64,000 bases of DNA from contig VWYX01001371.1 in assembly GCA_013396525.1 (NCBI GenBank), forward strand, positions 1 through 64,000, in the 5' to 3' direction. This DNA comes from Chaetorhynchus papuensis. Taxonomy: Eukaryota; Chordata; Aves; Passeriformes; Rhipiduridae. The position numbers were made by a program, and so were the translations under genes. Each line of letters starts with the position of its first letter. Within the stretch, counting starts at the first letter, position 1. Below the pieces are notes generated by a model that was given only the letters and a program-made list of their open reading frames with translations, was not told the DNA's origin and did not search any database. This document shows, one piece after another, positions 13,601 to 24,440 of this stretch.

Positions 13601-15392
13601 TCTAACTTGCCTGCTTTGCTCTGAATCCAGAAAACTTATTCCCCTCTTCAAGAAAAATGCATGTAAAGATGGTTCCTTTTAAGTCTTATCTACTGATAGA
13701 ACAATTGAGCAAACTTCTCTTCTTCCTTTGTCCCAGAAACTTTTCTGCCCATAAACACCAACATATCTACAGCTGAAGTATCAAGATCCCTTCTTGGGAC
13801 TCTGCCTTATGATTTATGACATGGATTTAAACACAAACCACAGAGTGAAGCTTTCTGCATTAAAATCTCATTTCATAAACATCACTTCCAGTAAAACTTC
13901 TGCCTCACTCAAAAATAAATATTCTGTATAAACAGGTCCAAATACCCAGGGAGGAAGAATTGCTACGCATCTGTTGTACACCAACCATCTCCTTTTAAAA
14001 TGTGGAGGTTAAAACCAGCCAAACTGTGATCTTAGCTCCTAATTATAGATTTCCACTTGAAATAGATCCAAATTCTCTACCTAGCCCAGAGAATGCAGAC
14101 CAGAAGTCGCCCGTGGAACTAAGTGGGTAACAGAGAGGAGCAGGATGGCAGCTGCTACAGCAGCTGGTATGGTCAGACACTTCCATCATGAAGGCTGAAA
14201 CAAACCACTCAAATAGCAAAAATATTTAGGCCAAATGTGGGCATTCCACACAGGGACAAACCTCTCCAAGAGTTAATTTCTTGCCTATAACTTTGCCTTT
14301 ACAAGTGCAACGAAGCCCTGATTTGAATGTGTAATTTTGAGTGACAGTTGCAACCAGAACACTGCTCTCCAGAGCCCTGCCTCCCCACACAGCTTCACCT
14401 CCCACGAGCACTCACTTGGCCCAGGGTACACCCCACTGCTTCAAAGCTGCCTCGTGCTTCAGGACCTGTGGCGCTCTCTGCCATAAACGAGGAGGTGCAT
14501 TTAATTAAAGCTCTGATGTGTGCATTGCATTATCTCAAATTACCCCCACAAAACTTTCTCCATGTAACCTCTCAAAATGCAGAACTGCCCATATGTAACT
14601 CACACCAGCCATGGTTTAGCATTTTTCTCCACTCCTCCAATACAATATTCCCCGCTGGAGTGAGAACATTTGAGCAGAAGTTTATTATTAGTACAGTTTG
14701 CAACTAGAACCCAGTCCTTATTGCCACGTCTGGTTTGTGCTGTCTAGTAAACAGAAGTCAATTATATTAAGAACTCACACAAATCCCCAAATTCAATAAG
14801 CACAATAACATTAACAAACCAATCTACCTTCAAATACACCCTGCCAAGAGTTCAAAGCCATTATGATGGACAGCAGCATTCACAGGCAGTGACAAAAGCT
14901 TTGATCCGGGAAAGAAATATTGACCAATGTGGTTCACTTCCAATGCACTCTCAATTCAGCTGTTTCTGTTAGAAACAAATGAAACCTTTGAATGCACATC
15001 AAAGTAACGTCCCAGGTAATTCATCTGACTGAAGTTAAATATCATTGCAAGAAAAATCCAGACACCATTTGCATGTGTCTCAGAAGCAAACCTTAACAAA
15101 GCAGTCACTTATTCTGTAATGTTCTGTGTGGTGAGAGAGCCAATAACAGCAGCCTGAGTCAAACAGTCTGAGAGCCATTGTGGGAGAGCAGAGCTCCACA
15201 GGCAGGTACCCCTGAGTGCCCCAAAATCCTGCAGCTGCTCCCTGCTCCCAGCCCTGATTCCGAAATCACAGAACAACCCCAACACCCATCCCCTGGACCC
15301 TGCCAAGCTTTAGCTCTCACTAAGTAACCCCATAAAAGGCATTAACAAAAATGCTTTTTTAAAAAGGGCATTTTGACCCACAGTCTCAGATG

Positions 15393-15413
15393 CCAGCAGC
15401 AGCAGCAGCAGCA
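15393..15413 (+). repeat. (CAG)7 microsatellite
   Basis: Seven CAG units in a row within intron 1, followed by GAGAGCAGG. It reads as CTG on the IQSEC1 sense strand. The length is unremarkable. Confidence 0.9.
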
Positions 15414-18400
15414 GAGAGCAGGGAGTGAAGGATCAGAGGTTATTTTCTCCCCACCGAAGCAGAATGCAGGAATGAATGCACTGTCTCTTCTGAAACGGAG
15501 AGGGACAGCAGCGAGACGGAAATAGAGCGAAACAACAATCCACCCATTTTAGGGAATAACACTTACAATAGGGTTAAGAACTAAGAATATCCATTCGGGA
15601 AGAGCTTACTTGAGACTATCTTCAGCTTGCAAGGAGCAGAAGGAAGGTTAACCAGCTCCCAGATCACCTTTGTCAAACAGTGGCAGCATATTGGCCATCA
15701 GACACAAGCATGTACAGAAGGATGAGCCCAACCAACCCTCCCCAGGACCATTCCATGCCTTGGGAACCCCACCTGCTAAAGGCAAAGCTGTATTTTAGTG
15801 TCACTATTGAGCAAAAGTAACACGGGGACTGGCAGCACCAGCAGAACCCGGGTACAGCTTACAAACGTTCACTTTTATCTCAGGTAAAGTCAGCCAGCAT
15901 CACTCTCTGCCAATCTGGGTTAGTCATCACCCAGCACAGATTTATTCAGCAACAACTCTTGAAAAAATGGATATTATTAAAAGATGACTCTGCAGTGATA
16001 ATTTGAGGCTTGTGGCTCAAACCAGCCCAAGTTTTAGAATTTTAGGAGGTTTTTGTGGCCAGTTCTTCCTTTAGATGTGCCAGCATAGAACACATTAACA
16101 TCAGAAAATGTCCTGTATGCTTCAAAAATGATGCTTTGCTTCTTACAGGGACTAAAGCTAACAATTTTAATGTAACTGGGGTGTCTGAGGGATGGATCAC
16201 TTAACAAAACCTGGGAAGGTCTGCCTCCCACTGCAGACTTTGTCCTGTCCCTGCTATGTAAACTTTTACACAACACGGTAAGCTTGAGAAATTTGTGGAG
16301 TTTCTCAATGCAGCTGTAGTAGAATTTGACCTCAAATATTTATCATTTATTTAGATACACCACCCAGCAGCAGGAATCCTCTTAATTTAGCAAACCTACA
16401 CTATATATGGCACGCACTGAGGACAGCAAGGCATTAGCCCACATTCTACCGTTTATACCACGACGTGCCCTTTAGACACTGCTAACTTTAAAAAGGAAGA
16501 TTTAGTGTGTGCAGCTGAAAAGCCCTGATTTGCACGCACAGCTGAGGCAGCATTTGATCCAATGCAAGAATCCCTGGTGTCCTGTGCCAGCCATCCTCCT
16601 CTTTCACCTCTTCAGCTGTTGTGTCAAGCCTGCCCAAGGCAGGGCTGAGAGAACGGCACTGCTGCTGAGCAATCAGCTTGCTGGCAGTGAGGTTCTCTAA
16701 GAGCCTAAGCACTGATTTCCTCTTCCCAGTCAGCTCTTGGTGGATAATACTCCTCTTTCCCCTGTTATATACTATATATGATAGAAACGTGAACTACTTT
16801 AAAGATGCTTAGCAAAATCCTGTTTACTGCGTCAACGTTTCAGGCCCGGAAATTTCATACCTAGGACAAAACTATCTCATCTGAGATCAGATACACTTGA
16901 TAAAGCCTATCATTTGACTCATTTTAAGGTTTTGCCCCTAGACTGTTTGAAATGCTTACAAATATGACACAGTATGGAGAGCTAGGAAGAACTTTTGAGC
17001 AGACCAGCCTTCCCCAGTATTTTGCCTTTATTGTGCTTATTTCTCATGCACAAACTGTGAGGGAAATTAAGAATCATCATAAACAAAGAGCGTGCAGAGG
17101 GTCCATGCAGCAGAAATGACAACAAAACCATCTTTCTGTACTGGACACTGCACTGAGTAAAGTCTCAGAGAACTAAACAACTGGGTTCATTTAGACCATA
17201 TTTCAACTTCTGTAGCAAATGAATGTTGTACAAAAGGACCTATTTAGAACAACCAAGGGACTTCATTTCAACTACTTATATTGTTATTATCTAATGAGCT
17301 GTGCTTTCAAACAATGTCACTGATGAACTTTGAGCTACTTAGCTGTCTCTCTTGGATTTAAGAAATAGTTGGCCAAAATTATCCACTTTTAAAATCAGAA
17401 AGAAAGGGACTGCTCAACTTCTAGTGGGTGGTTGACTTCCCTCTGTAGTTACAGATAAAACTCACAAAATTACAGAGTAACACACTTTAAAAAGACAATC
17501 CAAAAGGAGAATGGGCTGTTACAAGTCTGATCAGAGAAACCTCTCGCTGATCTGACTGAATCTGGAAGTATTATATTATATAAAAGTGCCACTCAATTTT
17601 AATCACTGCACAAACCCTCGATTTTGACTGCCAACTTTGCCGTGCCAAGTCTAAAAACAACCAACCCCAAAAGAGAATGAAACCCTACCAGTTTTCTCTA
17701 TGGGAAAACAAAGTAATTTCGACATATTTAAGTGCAAATGGGCATGGGAAACTCTCAGCAGGTAGGAAAGGAAAGGATGAGAACATGGCACTTGTTCCTG
17801 CTCCCAGCGAAGCTCAGGGTGTTGTTACCCAGCCAGCGAGAACGGGAACTGGCCCTGAGCACTCTGCACACACCAAGGGAGAGGTGCTGTAACTCACTGG
17901 AGCAGCAGCACTGCTCACCTCTCTGTAATCACAGGCATCCTCGTAAAAGGGAGATTTTATCCTCCGCAGCACACCCAAGGTTTGTATCAGACTGTACACA
18001 GTGTTTAAGGAAACTAAATAATCAGGGCTTTTTTTGTTGGAAGTATAGGGCTTGGTGGAAAAGACAGTGCTGTAGATGACCCTTGGATTCAAGGCAGTGG
18101 GTTCCAACACAGAAGGTATTTGCACACACACTCAAAGATACTGCACATAAATCTTCACTCTTGTAGGCACGAGACCTCTAAAGATTGCTCACAACCTCTA
18201 AATCAGCTAAAGAGCTGACAGATGCTTTTTCTCATTCACAAACATCCTTCCTTTTACATTTCCTCCCCATTATGCTGAGTCTATACATTTTACAGCTCTT
18301 TCTCTGTCAGAGAGGAATTAAGTGCAGGCTTTCAATAGAACTTCTGACTCACCTCACCGATGACAATAAAAGAGTAACACGGGTAGCAACTCCTGCCATG

Positions 18401-18536
18401 GAAACGTTTGACTGCACACCCAGAGGAGCAGTTTTTGGGCTGTGCAGGGCACGTTGCAGCTTCCTTTGGGTGCAGCACAGCTGCCCAGCACTGCTGGCTC
18501 CCAGAACCACCAACACTCTGCAGTGCCTTTCACTTA

Positions 18537-18593
18537 GAGCTGGACTTGATGATTCCTGGGGGTCCCTCCCAGCTCAGGAATATTCTGTGTCGC
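18537..18593 (+). mobile_element. CR1 LINE 3' tail fragment, plus strand
   Basis: The segment GAGCTGGACTTGATGATTCC through GGTCCCTCCCAGCTCAGGAA and ATTCTGTG matches the terminal part of avian CR1. Only about 57 bases are recognisable. It lies in intron 1, antisense to the gene. Confidence 0.85.
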
Positions 18594-21500
18594 TGTCTGT
18601 GATGGGGATGCAGCTTGGCTTGGCTGGGGGCTGCACGTGAGGCTGCTCAACCACCACAGAACGTGAGGCTGAAATACACAACTTGGGTAGCTCTTAGTCA
18701 TCTACAGGCTCTTTATCATGACACAGTTCACAGATCTTTCCACAACTGAAAACGGTCTTTTAGGACAGGGGTAGAAGCCCTGAAAACAAGGGTCGCCATT
18801 TTGTGAAATAAAAATGTGATATTGTGCAAAGACAGATTTTGAAAATCTCAACCAAAGACAGTGAGAAATGGTCTTGTGTAACATGCTGCACTGTGGTAGG
18901 AAAACCTGAAATACTTTTCTTCTAGGTTAACCTAATCAAAACCATCTTAATCACTTTTTAATAACAAAAAAAGAATCCAAGTTTGCATCATGTTGTCATC
19001 ATTTAGACAATTCCCATTAAGTCCAGGTAATCCTCTGTTCTCTTTCACTTCCCAAGGCATTAATGACTAGTATTAACAGGAAACTATCAGCTGTGAAGTC
19101 CCATTCTCTCAAATCTAAGAATATTAAAATCTTCTTGAAACCAGTTTCTACTAAATGCTTGGCATCACTGGTATCTTCCAAACAAGACTCACAGGGTAAA
19201 ACACGAGAAAAGAAAATATAAACAAAGATAATGAACTTTCTTTCACAAACCCAAGAACAGCTGAAATGATCTACTATTGATCACCTTGTGAAAGAACGCT
19301 CCTGTAGCGCAGAGCCAGGGCTGGCTGCAAACACTCCCTGCGACAGAAAACCCAGCAGCTTTGCATCCTCGCTGCCTCTGCCCTGCGTGAGGATGGCTGG
19401 AAAGGTCATGGATATATTAACAAACAGAAGGAAGCTGCTTTTCCTTTTCTGTGTTCATGACACATCCATCCTTGTTAATCTGGTGAATTTTAGGGGCGAC
19501 TGGAATTTTTCAGACTAAATAATGTAAGGACCCCTCAAAACAAGCTTAGGATTCCTTTTCTGTGGCCGTGCCCCGTACGTAGCCACTGATGTAAATGGCA
19601 GTCTGATCAGAACTGGGGCATTCTGTTTGTGCTTGCACAGCAGAAGGCAGCAGGGAATTGTGTCCTTTGTTTATAAGCACAAGTTTAACTGGGATGACAC
19701 CAAACGACTGAAAGAATCTGATTAACAGATATAATACATCAATCTCCTGTGGCTATCAAAGCCATCATTCTAATTTTCTGCTTCTCTCACAGGGACAAAA
19801 GGGTTTGCTTTTTTATTTTTATCATACCAAAGCTTGTCTTTTCTGCTTTATTTTTATTAAAGACATCTCTACAATTATTTCATGAGAATGATTCTAGTCT
19901 TTTGTCTATTGTAAGGAAGCAAAAGGATTTATTTAGCTAAATTTGCATTCCCCTTTAACGTAATACTGGGGCTTTGTGCTACAGTGGATTAAAGCAGCAT
20001 CTGTTCTTCTCTGGAAACCTGGAGTCAAATCACAGCAGTGCAGTGAAGTTGCCATCTCTGCCTGTACCCTAAATGGAACCTAAATAAAATTCAAACCGAT
20101 TCCCAAAGACACGAGAAGGGCTATGTAAGCAAAATATTTTTGATTAGTAAGTCTTGCTAAAAAAGTCCATGATCAGTAGCTGGTTTTGCATAACAAAGAT
20201 GCATGAATCAAACAAAACCTGTATTTACATAATTTTTGACATAAAATGGCAATATACAAGATACTAAAAGTGAACCTCCAAACGCAGGGCTGATTCTGCT
20301 CTTGTGACTGCACAGTCTTCCTGGGCAACAGAAATAAAGCAGCAAACTCAGGAATATGAGTTTGGCTTGTGGCCCATACCCTGTTTAAACACAAATGACA
20401 TCTAAACAAAGCACAGTTAACAAAAGCAATGCACCAACACACTTTCTCCCCTAACCCACGAGCTACCTCCTCGTAATTCCAGTCGCTCTGTGGATCAGGC
20501 AGTGTCTGGGTTAGGGGCACATCCTCACACATTTAATGTAACAAACAGAGCAATCAGGTTACCGTTTCTGAGGTCTCCTGCAGTTCTGTTATTAAATAAA
20601 CATAAAAAGAAATAATTGATTGACAGCTGCTGTGATTAAAATATGCCTGACTCTGAAATTAATGGCAAAACTACCATCAGGTCTGACAGAGGAAGAACCA
20701 TGTAAATGCTGAAGGAGCAAAAAAATTGCATCCTGAAAGACCTTTATGAATTATGGCAAATCCTTGCAATGAAAAGGTATGACAACCCCGACTCAGACTG
20801 TGGTGCTACACAATTAAAAAAAAAAAAAAAAATAAATCAGTATTTAAAAATACAGTACCTTAAACCCTCCTTTGCACCTCTCAGAGTCCTACAGAAACTG
20901 GAAGCCTCATGGCTTTACAACAAAGAGGGCTCATTAGTTTGGATGCTAAAATTCCATGACGGACTAGCGGATAATTTCCAAACCATCTTCATGGCATTAA
21001 TATTTCCAAAGTGCCCTGGCAGCAGATTAAATTCCATTTTGCAGTCCCACAGACGAGGCCATGAAGCTGAGGCAATGCAGTGTTCCCCTGGAACACCACA
21101 CCGGGCATGAGGACACCTTTCACTTGGAAGGCAACTCCTCACTTCCAGCACTTGTGTCCCAAGGTTCTGCCGGAGTCTGAACAGCAGTGGGGTTAAAACA
21201 CCAAGGAACACAACTGAAATATGTGAGCAGCTGCTAAATACCCACAGGTAACGTCCACCAGTGATGGGAGGACACCTGGCATCCACCAGCAGAGCACTGA
21301 CTACCTCTAGGCCGGCTTTTATTATTCAGCTCCTTCCCAGTGGTGTTCAGGGCAAGCACACTTTGCAGGCATCATTAGAGCAATCACCTAAGTGTGCTAA
21401 TCAGCTACACCGTTATGAGATTTGCCTCTTCAGAGTCTGAGCCTTGAATCGCCATCTTTAGAGTCCAGAGAAAACATTATCAGTGTAAAGGCAAACTGTT

Positions 21501-24007
21501 GTTTCAAAGGAGTTGTTCCACCCAAAGTCCTTGCACTGCTCTCGAGGCCCTCAAAGGCATAAAACAATCCCAGGCTCCAAGAGATGGAAGAGTATTCTCC
21601 TATTCTCCTCATGAAGACCCAGCTCTGGGAGAAACACTTTCTGTAGCCATATGAATAGATTCCCTTGAAGGATCTTTCATTTTGCAAACACAAAATGGTC
21701 ACAGGGTGAGAAAACCCACGCAAGGCCACAAAATCCTAAGAAACCACTCCTGTTTCTCCCTGCAAACCACTGGTGAAGACACCTGCTTCAGCAGAGAAGG
21801 GCTCTTTGCCCAGCCCCTGGATCCAGCCCCTGCAACCTTCCAGTACAAGACTTACAGGAACAACAAATCAGAGTTACTGTTCAACTTGGTTATTTGCACT
21901 TTTCAGGAGAAAAACCGAATCCTTGGGTTTCCTTACCTGAAAGCTGCAAATTATTCAATGAAACTGAACTGCAGGTTGTTCATTAACTGCACCAGGATTC
22001 CCAGAGGGCTTCTGAAGGGCAAAGAAACAACTGAAATGCTGTTGATACACGGAGCACTTTGGTTTTCACTGGTTAGCTCCAGATCTTGGATTACAGTATC
22101 TTGGATGATAATGAATTATTTCAGATTAGTAGAAATAGGAAGAATGAAGGATGATAAATGACTTCACATGGGAAATCTGAACATTGAGCTTCTATTTAAC
22201 CAAGAGAAAAAAAAAGCCCAGCTGACTACTTTGTAACAGTACTCTCAATATCTTCCAGGAACTAGAACGGCACATCTCAACAGCAAAACCAAATCGGGTA
22301 CAAAAGTAGAAGTAAAATGGAAAATGGGTCATTTTATTCAGCGTGGCCTTAGTTCTCCCAAAGCACTCAATAGGTGTAATGAATTCTGTGTTTGTATGAA
22401 GGATATCTGCCACAAGAATAGACACAGTTAAATACAACCATCCAAAGTGAGCACTCAGCAATTCCTCTTTTAGCACATCGGGCAGAATAATCAAGTTTAA
22501 CTGAAAGGAAGTGCATAGCAATGTGCAAATGGAGGAAAAAAGTCTGAAACAATGATGAATAACAGAATGTAACTGTGTAACAGGCAAATCTGTCACTAAA
22601 GTAACAGTTACCAATTATGTTTTTAGCAAGCCATGCAAAGGTAACATCACTTATGCAAACATTACCAACTCCACACAGGAAACTTACATTATTTTTTTCC
22701 TTAAGGGTAAAAAATGGGCTGAAGGATCATTAAATGTATGACTAAACTGTACTATGAAACACTTTATCAAAAACATTTTGCCTTTCTTTTCTAGAAAAGC
22801 AACTGTTGCATTCATACACAGTTACACTGAATCCAGTCACTTCCTCCTTTTATATTTTTCCACACATGCCCACACCCAATTTAAGATGTTTTCTATCTTT
22901 AGCTAAGTTGAATATTCCTTTAACAGTCGAAGAGCTCAGCATTTGGCCGAATTACTTGGTGGAAAAAACTTCCATGATGCACCAGAGATAAATTCATTTT
23001 GCAAGTGCACTGCAAGTGCAGGATAACTTTTGTAGTTTATCATAAATCCACACACAGCATCACACCAGAAAAACTCGTTTGTGCATGGAGTTTTCAGGCA
23101 GCTCATGAGCAGAGTTCTGTATTGCTGCACTTTTGACACGCGTTATTTTGGTAGTTAACAACATCATTACAATAGGGACTGTACGTGTTAACATGACAAA
23201 TACCCCTCTCTGTTTCTCCTGTGCCAGTTATTCGAGTATCTGTACTTTAAAGGCCTTTGAACTGAACTTTTTAAAAATTTTATTTTATTTTCTGGCTGAG
23301 GGCACGAGCGGCAAATGCTGATTTACCCCGCTGAGTGTGACACACCTGCCCACGTTGCCAGGACAAGGCCAGGTCTCCGGCCGGCCCCAGAAACCGGGAA
23401 CAGCCTGTACCAGAGAGCTCTGCAGCAGAACTCAAATCTGCATGTTTGACACAAACCATGTGATTCCCTGCTCCCTCCCGAACTCCCCATAAGCGGTGTT
23501 TACACACCGGCGTCTGGAGCGGCACACGCCGGCTCAGCTCACACCCCGCTCCCGATCTATGGCTCTGCCTGTCACCCACGGCGCAGCGGGGCCGCCTGGG
23601 ACGCCGCGCTTCAACCGCGGCGATCATTTCACCCTGGGCTCCCGCAGGGCAAGAGGGAGCCTCCGCCTGTCCCCGCTGCCGAGCCGGGACACAGCGAACG
23701 AGATCCCGATCGCCGCGACCCGCAGACACCCCGGGGACAACAGGGGTGACGCCAGGGACAAGCCCCAGGGATAGCGGGGGCGATCGCGGGGATAACCCCC
23801 AGTGACAACAGGGGCGACCCCAGGGACAATCCCCAGGGATAAAAGGGTGCCCCCAGCGCCAGCCGGACCCCCCCTTCAATCCCATCCTCCCGCACCTCCC
23901 CACAGCGAGCCCGGGCAGCGGCGGCATCGGCGGCGCGGAGCCCTTTGAGCGGCAGCGGCGGCGCTGGGGGGAACGCCACCCCCCGCAACCCCTTCGGCAG
24001 CGCTCAC

Positions 24008-24072
24008 CAGCTGTCCAGCTCCAGCTCCAGCAGCGACTGGGTCCGCTCCGAGCTGCAGTGCAGGCACCACAT
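24008..24072 (-). CDS. IQSEC1: IQSEC1 first coding exon (MWCLHC start)
   Basis: This exon encodes the start Met and 20 further residues (MWCLHCSSERTQSLLELELDS) plus TG of a split Cys codon. The donor GTGAGC at 24007-24002 is strong. Joining TG to T of exon 2 restores DSCVEGEAP, the junction of the mammalian long isoform, which differs at only one or two residues here. The start ATG has G at -3 but T at +4, a moderate context. The exon lies in a CpG-rich region typical of a promoter. The same reading frame stays open for 94 codons upstream, so no stop proves this ATG is the start. I chose it because it matches the known isoform N terminus. Confidence 0.93.
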
Positions 24073-24113
24073 GGCCGGGCCGGAGTGTCGGGCGGGGAGC
24101 TCCGCGCCACCAT
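24008..24113 (-). promoter_or_regulatory. Upstream ORF overlapping the IQSEC1 start (first exon part)
   Basis: An upstream ATG at 24113-24111 has G at -3 and G at +4, a stronger context than the main ATG 41 bases downstream, and is out of frame with it. Its frame runs through exon 1 and, across the splice, into exon 2, where it stops at TAA 6709-6707. The spliced ORF is 60 codons. If the transcript begins upstream of 24113, most scanning ribosomes would meet this ATG first, so it could lower translation of the MWCLHC isoform. The sequence is seen directly and the effect is inferred. Confidence 0.55.
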
Positions 24114-24157
24114 AGCCGCCCCTCGGGCCGCCCCGCCCCGCGCCCGCTCCCCTCGGC

Positions 24158-24184
24158 CGGCGGCGGCGGCGGCGGCGGCGGCGG
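24158..24184 (+). repeat. (CGG)9 tract upstream of the IQSEC1 start codon
   Basis: Nine uninterrupted CGG units (CCG on the IQSEC1 sense strand) lie 86-112 bases upstream of the ATG, probably in the 5' leader or core promoter. In the frame of the main ORF the sense strand reads as about nine Arg codons. CGG/CCG tracts in 5' leaders tend to vary in length and form stable secondary structure. Confidence 0.9.
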
Positions 24185-24372
24185 GGCAGGGAAGCGGGCG
24201 AGAGCGCACGCGTGGAGGGCGGGATTCCCGGGAAAAACGCGGCTCCAAGGGTTCTCCTCATGCTGGCAGCCCTCACTGTGCCCGGGGTTTTCTCGGGGAG
24301 GCTCCAGCGGGCACCGTTTTGCAAGGGGTCCGCTCTTTTCAGCAGCCCGTACATCCCTCACCGTGGCCGGGG

Positions 24373-24440
24373 NNNNNNNNNNNNNNNNNNNNNNNNNNNN
24401 NNNNNNNNNNNNNNNNNNNNNNNNNNNNNNNNNNNNNNNN
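24373..24440. other. Assembly gap (68 N)
   Basis: Unknown bases directly upstream of the IQSEC1 first exon, inside the GC-rich promoter. GC-rich avian promoters are often poorly sequenced, so real promoter sequence is probably missing. Confidence 0.99.

Larger units (their letters stand above)
6784..24007 (-). other. IQSEC1: IQSEC1 intron 1
   Basis: This intron of about 17.2 kb separates the MWCLHC first exon (GTGAGC donor) from exon 2 (TTGTGCAG acceptor). It contains one larger degenerate CR1 LINE near 9.2-10.6 kb, a CR1 tail near 18.5 kb, a short CAG repeat at 15.4 kb and otherwise unique AT-rich sequence. Mammalian IQSEC1 has other first exons that splice to exon 2, for example one starting MACRRRYF. 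I looked for a minus-strand ATG-GCC-TGC start and found none, but the search by eye was not exhaustive. Confidence 0.85.
23500..24372 (-). promoter_or_regulatory. IQSEC1: CpG-rich promoter and 5' UTR region of the IQSEC1 first exon
   Basis: GC content and CpG density rise sharply from about 23.5 kb to the assembly gap, in contrast with the AT-rich intron and upstream DNA. The block covers exon 1, its 5' leader and the start of intron 1. A GC box (CCCCGCCCC, GGGGCGGGG on the sense strand) lies at 24131-24139, about 60 bases upstream of the ATG, beside a CGG tract. There is no clear TATA box. The transcription start cannot be fixed from sequence alone, and the gap at 24373 may hide part of the promoter. 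Confidence 0.75.

Noticed and set aside
23280..24248. A 322-codon minus-strand frame over the CpG-rich region
   Set aside because: It reads through exon 1 out of frame and on into intron 1. It is open because of GC-rich composition. Only its first part, as a spliced uORF, is worth noting.
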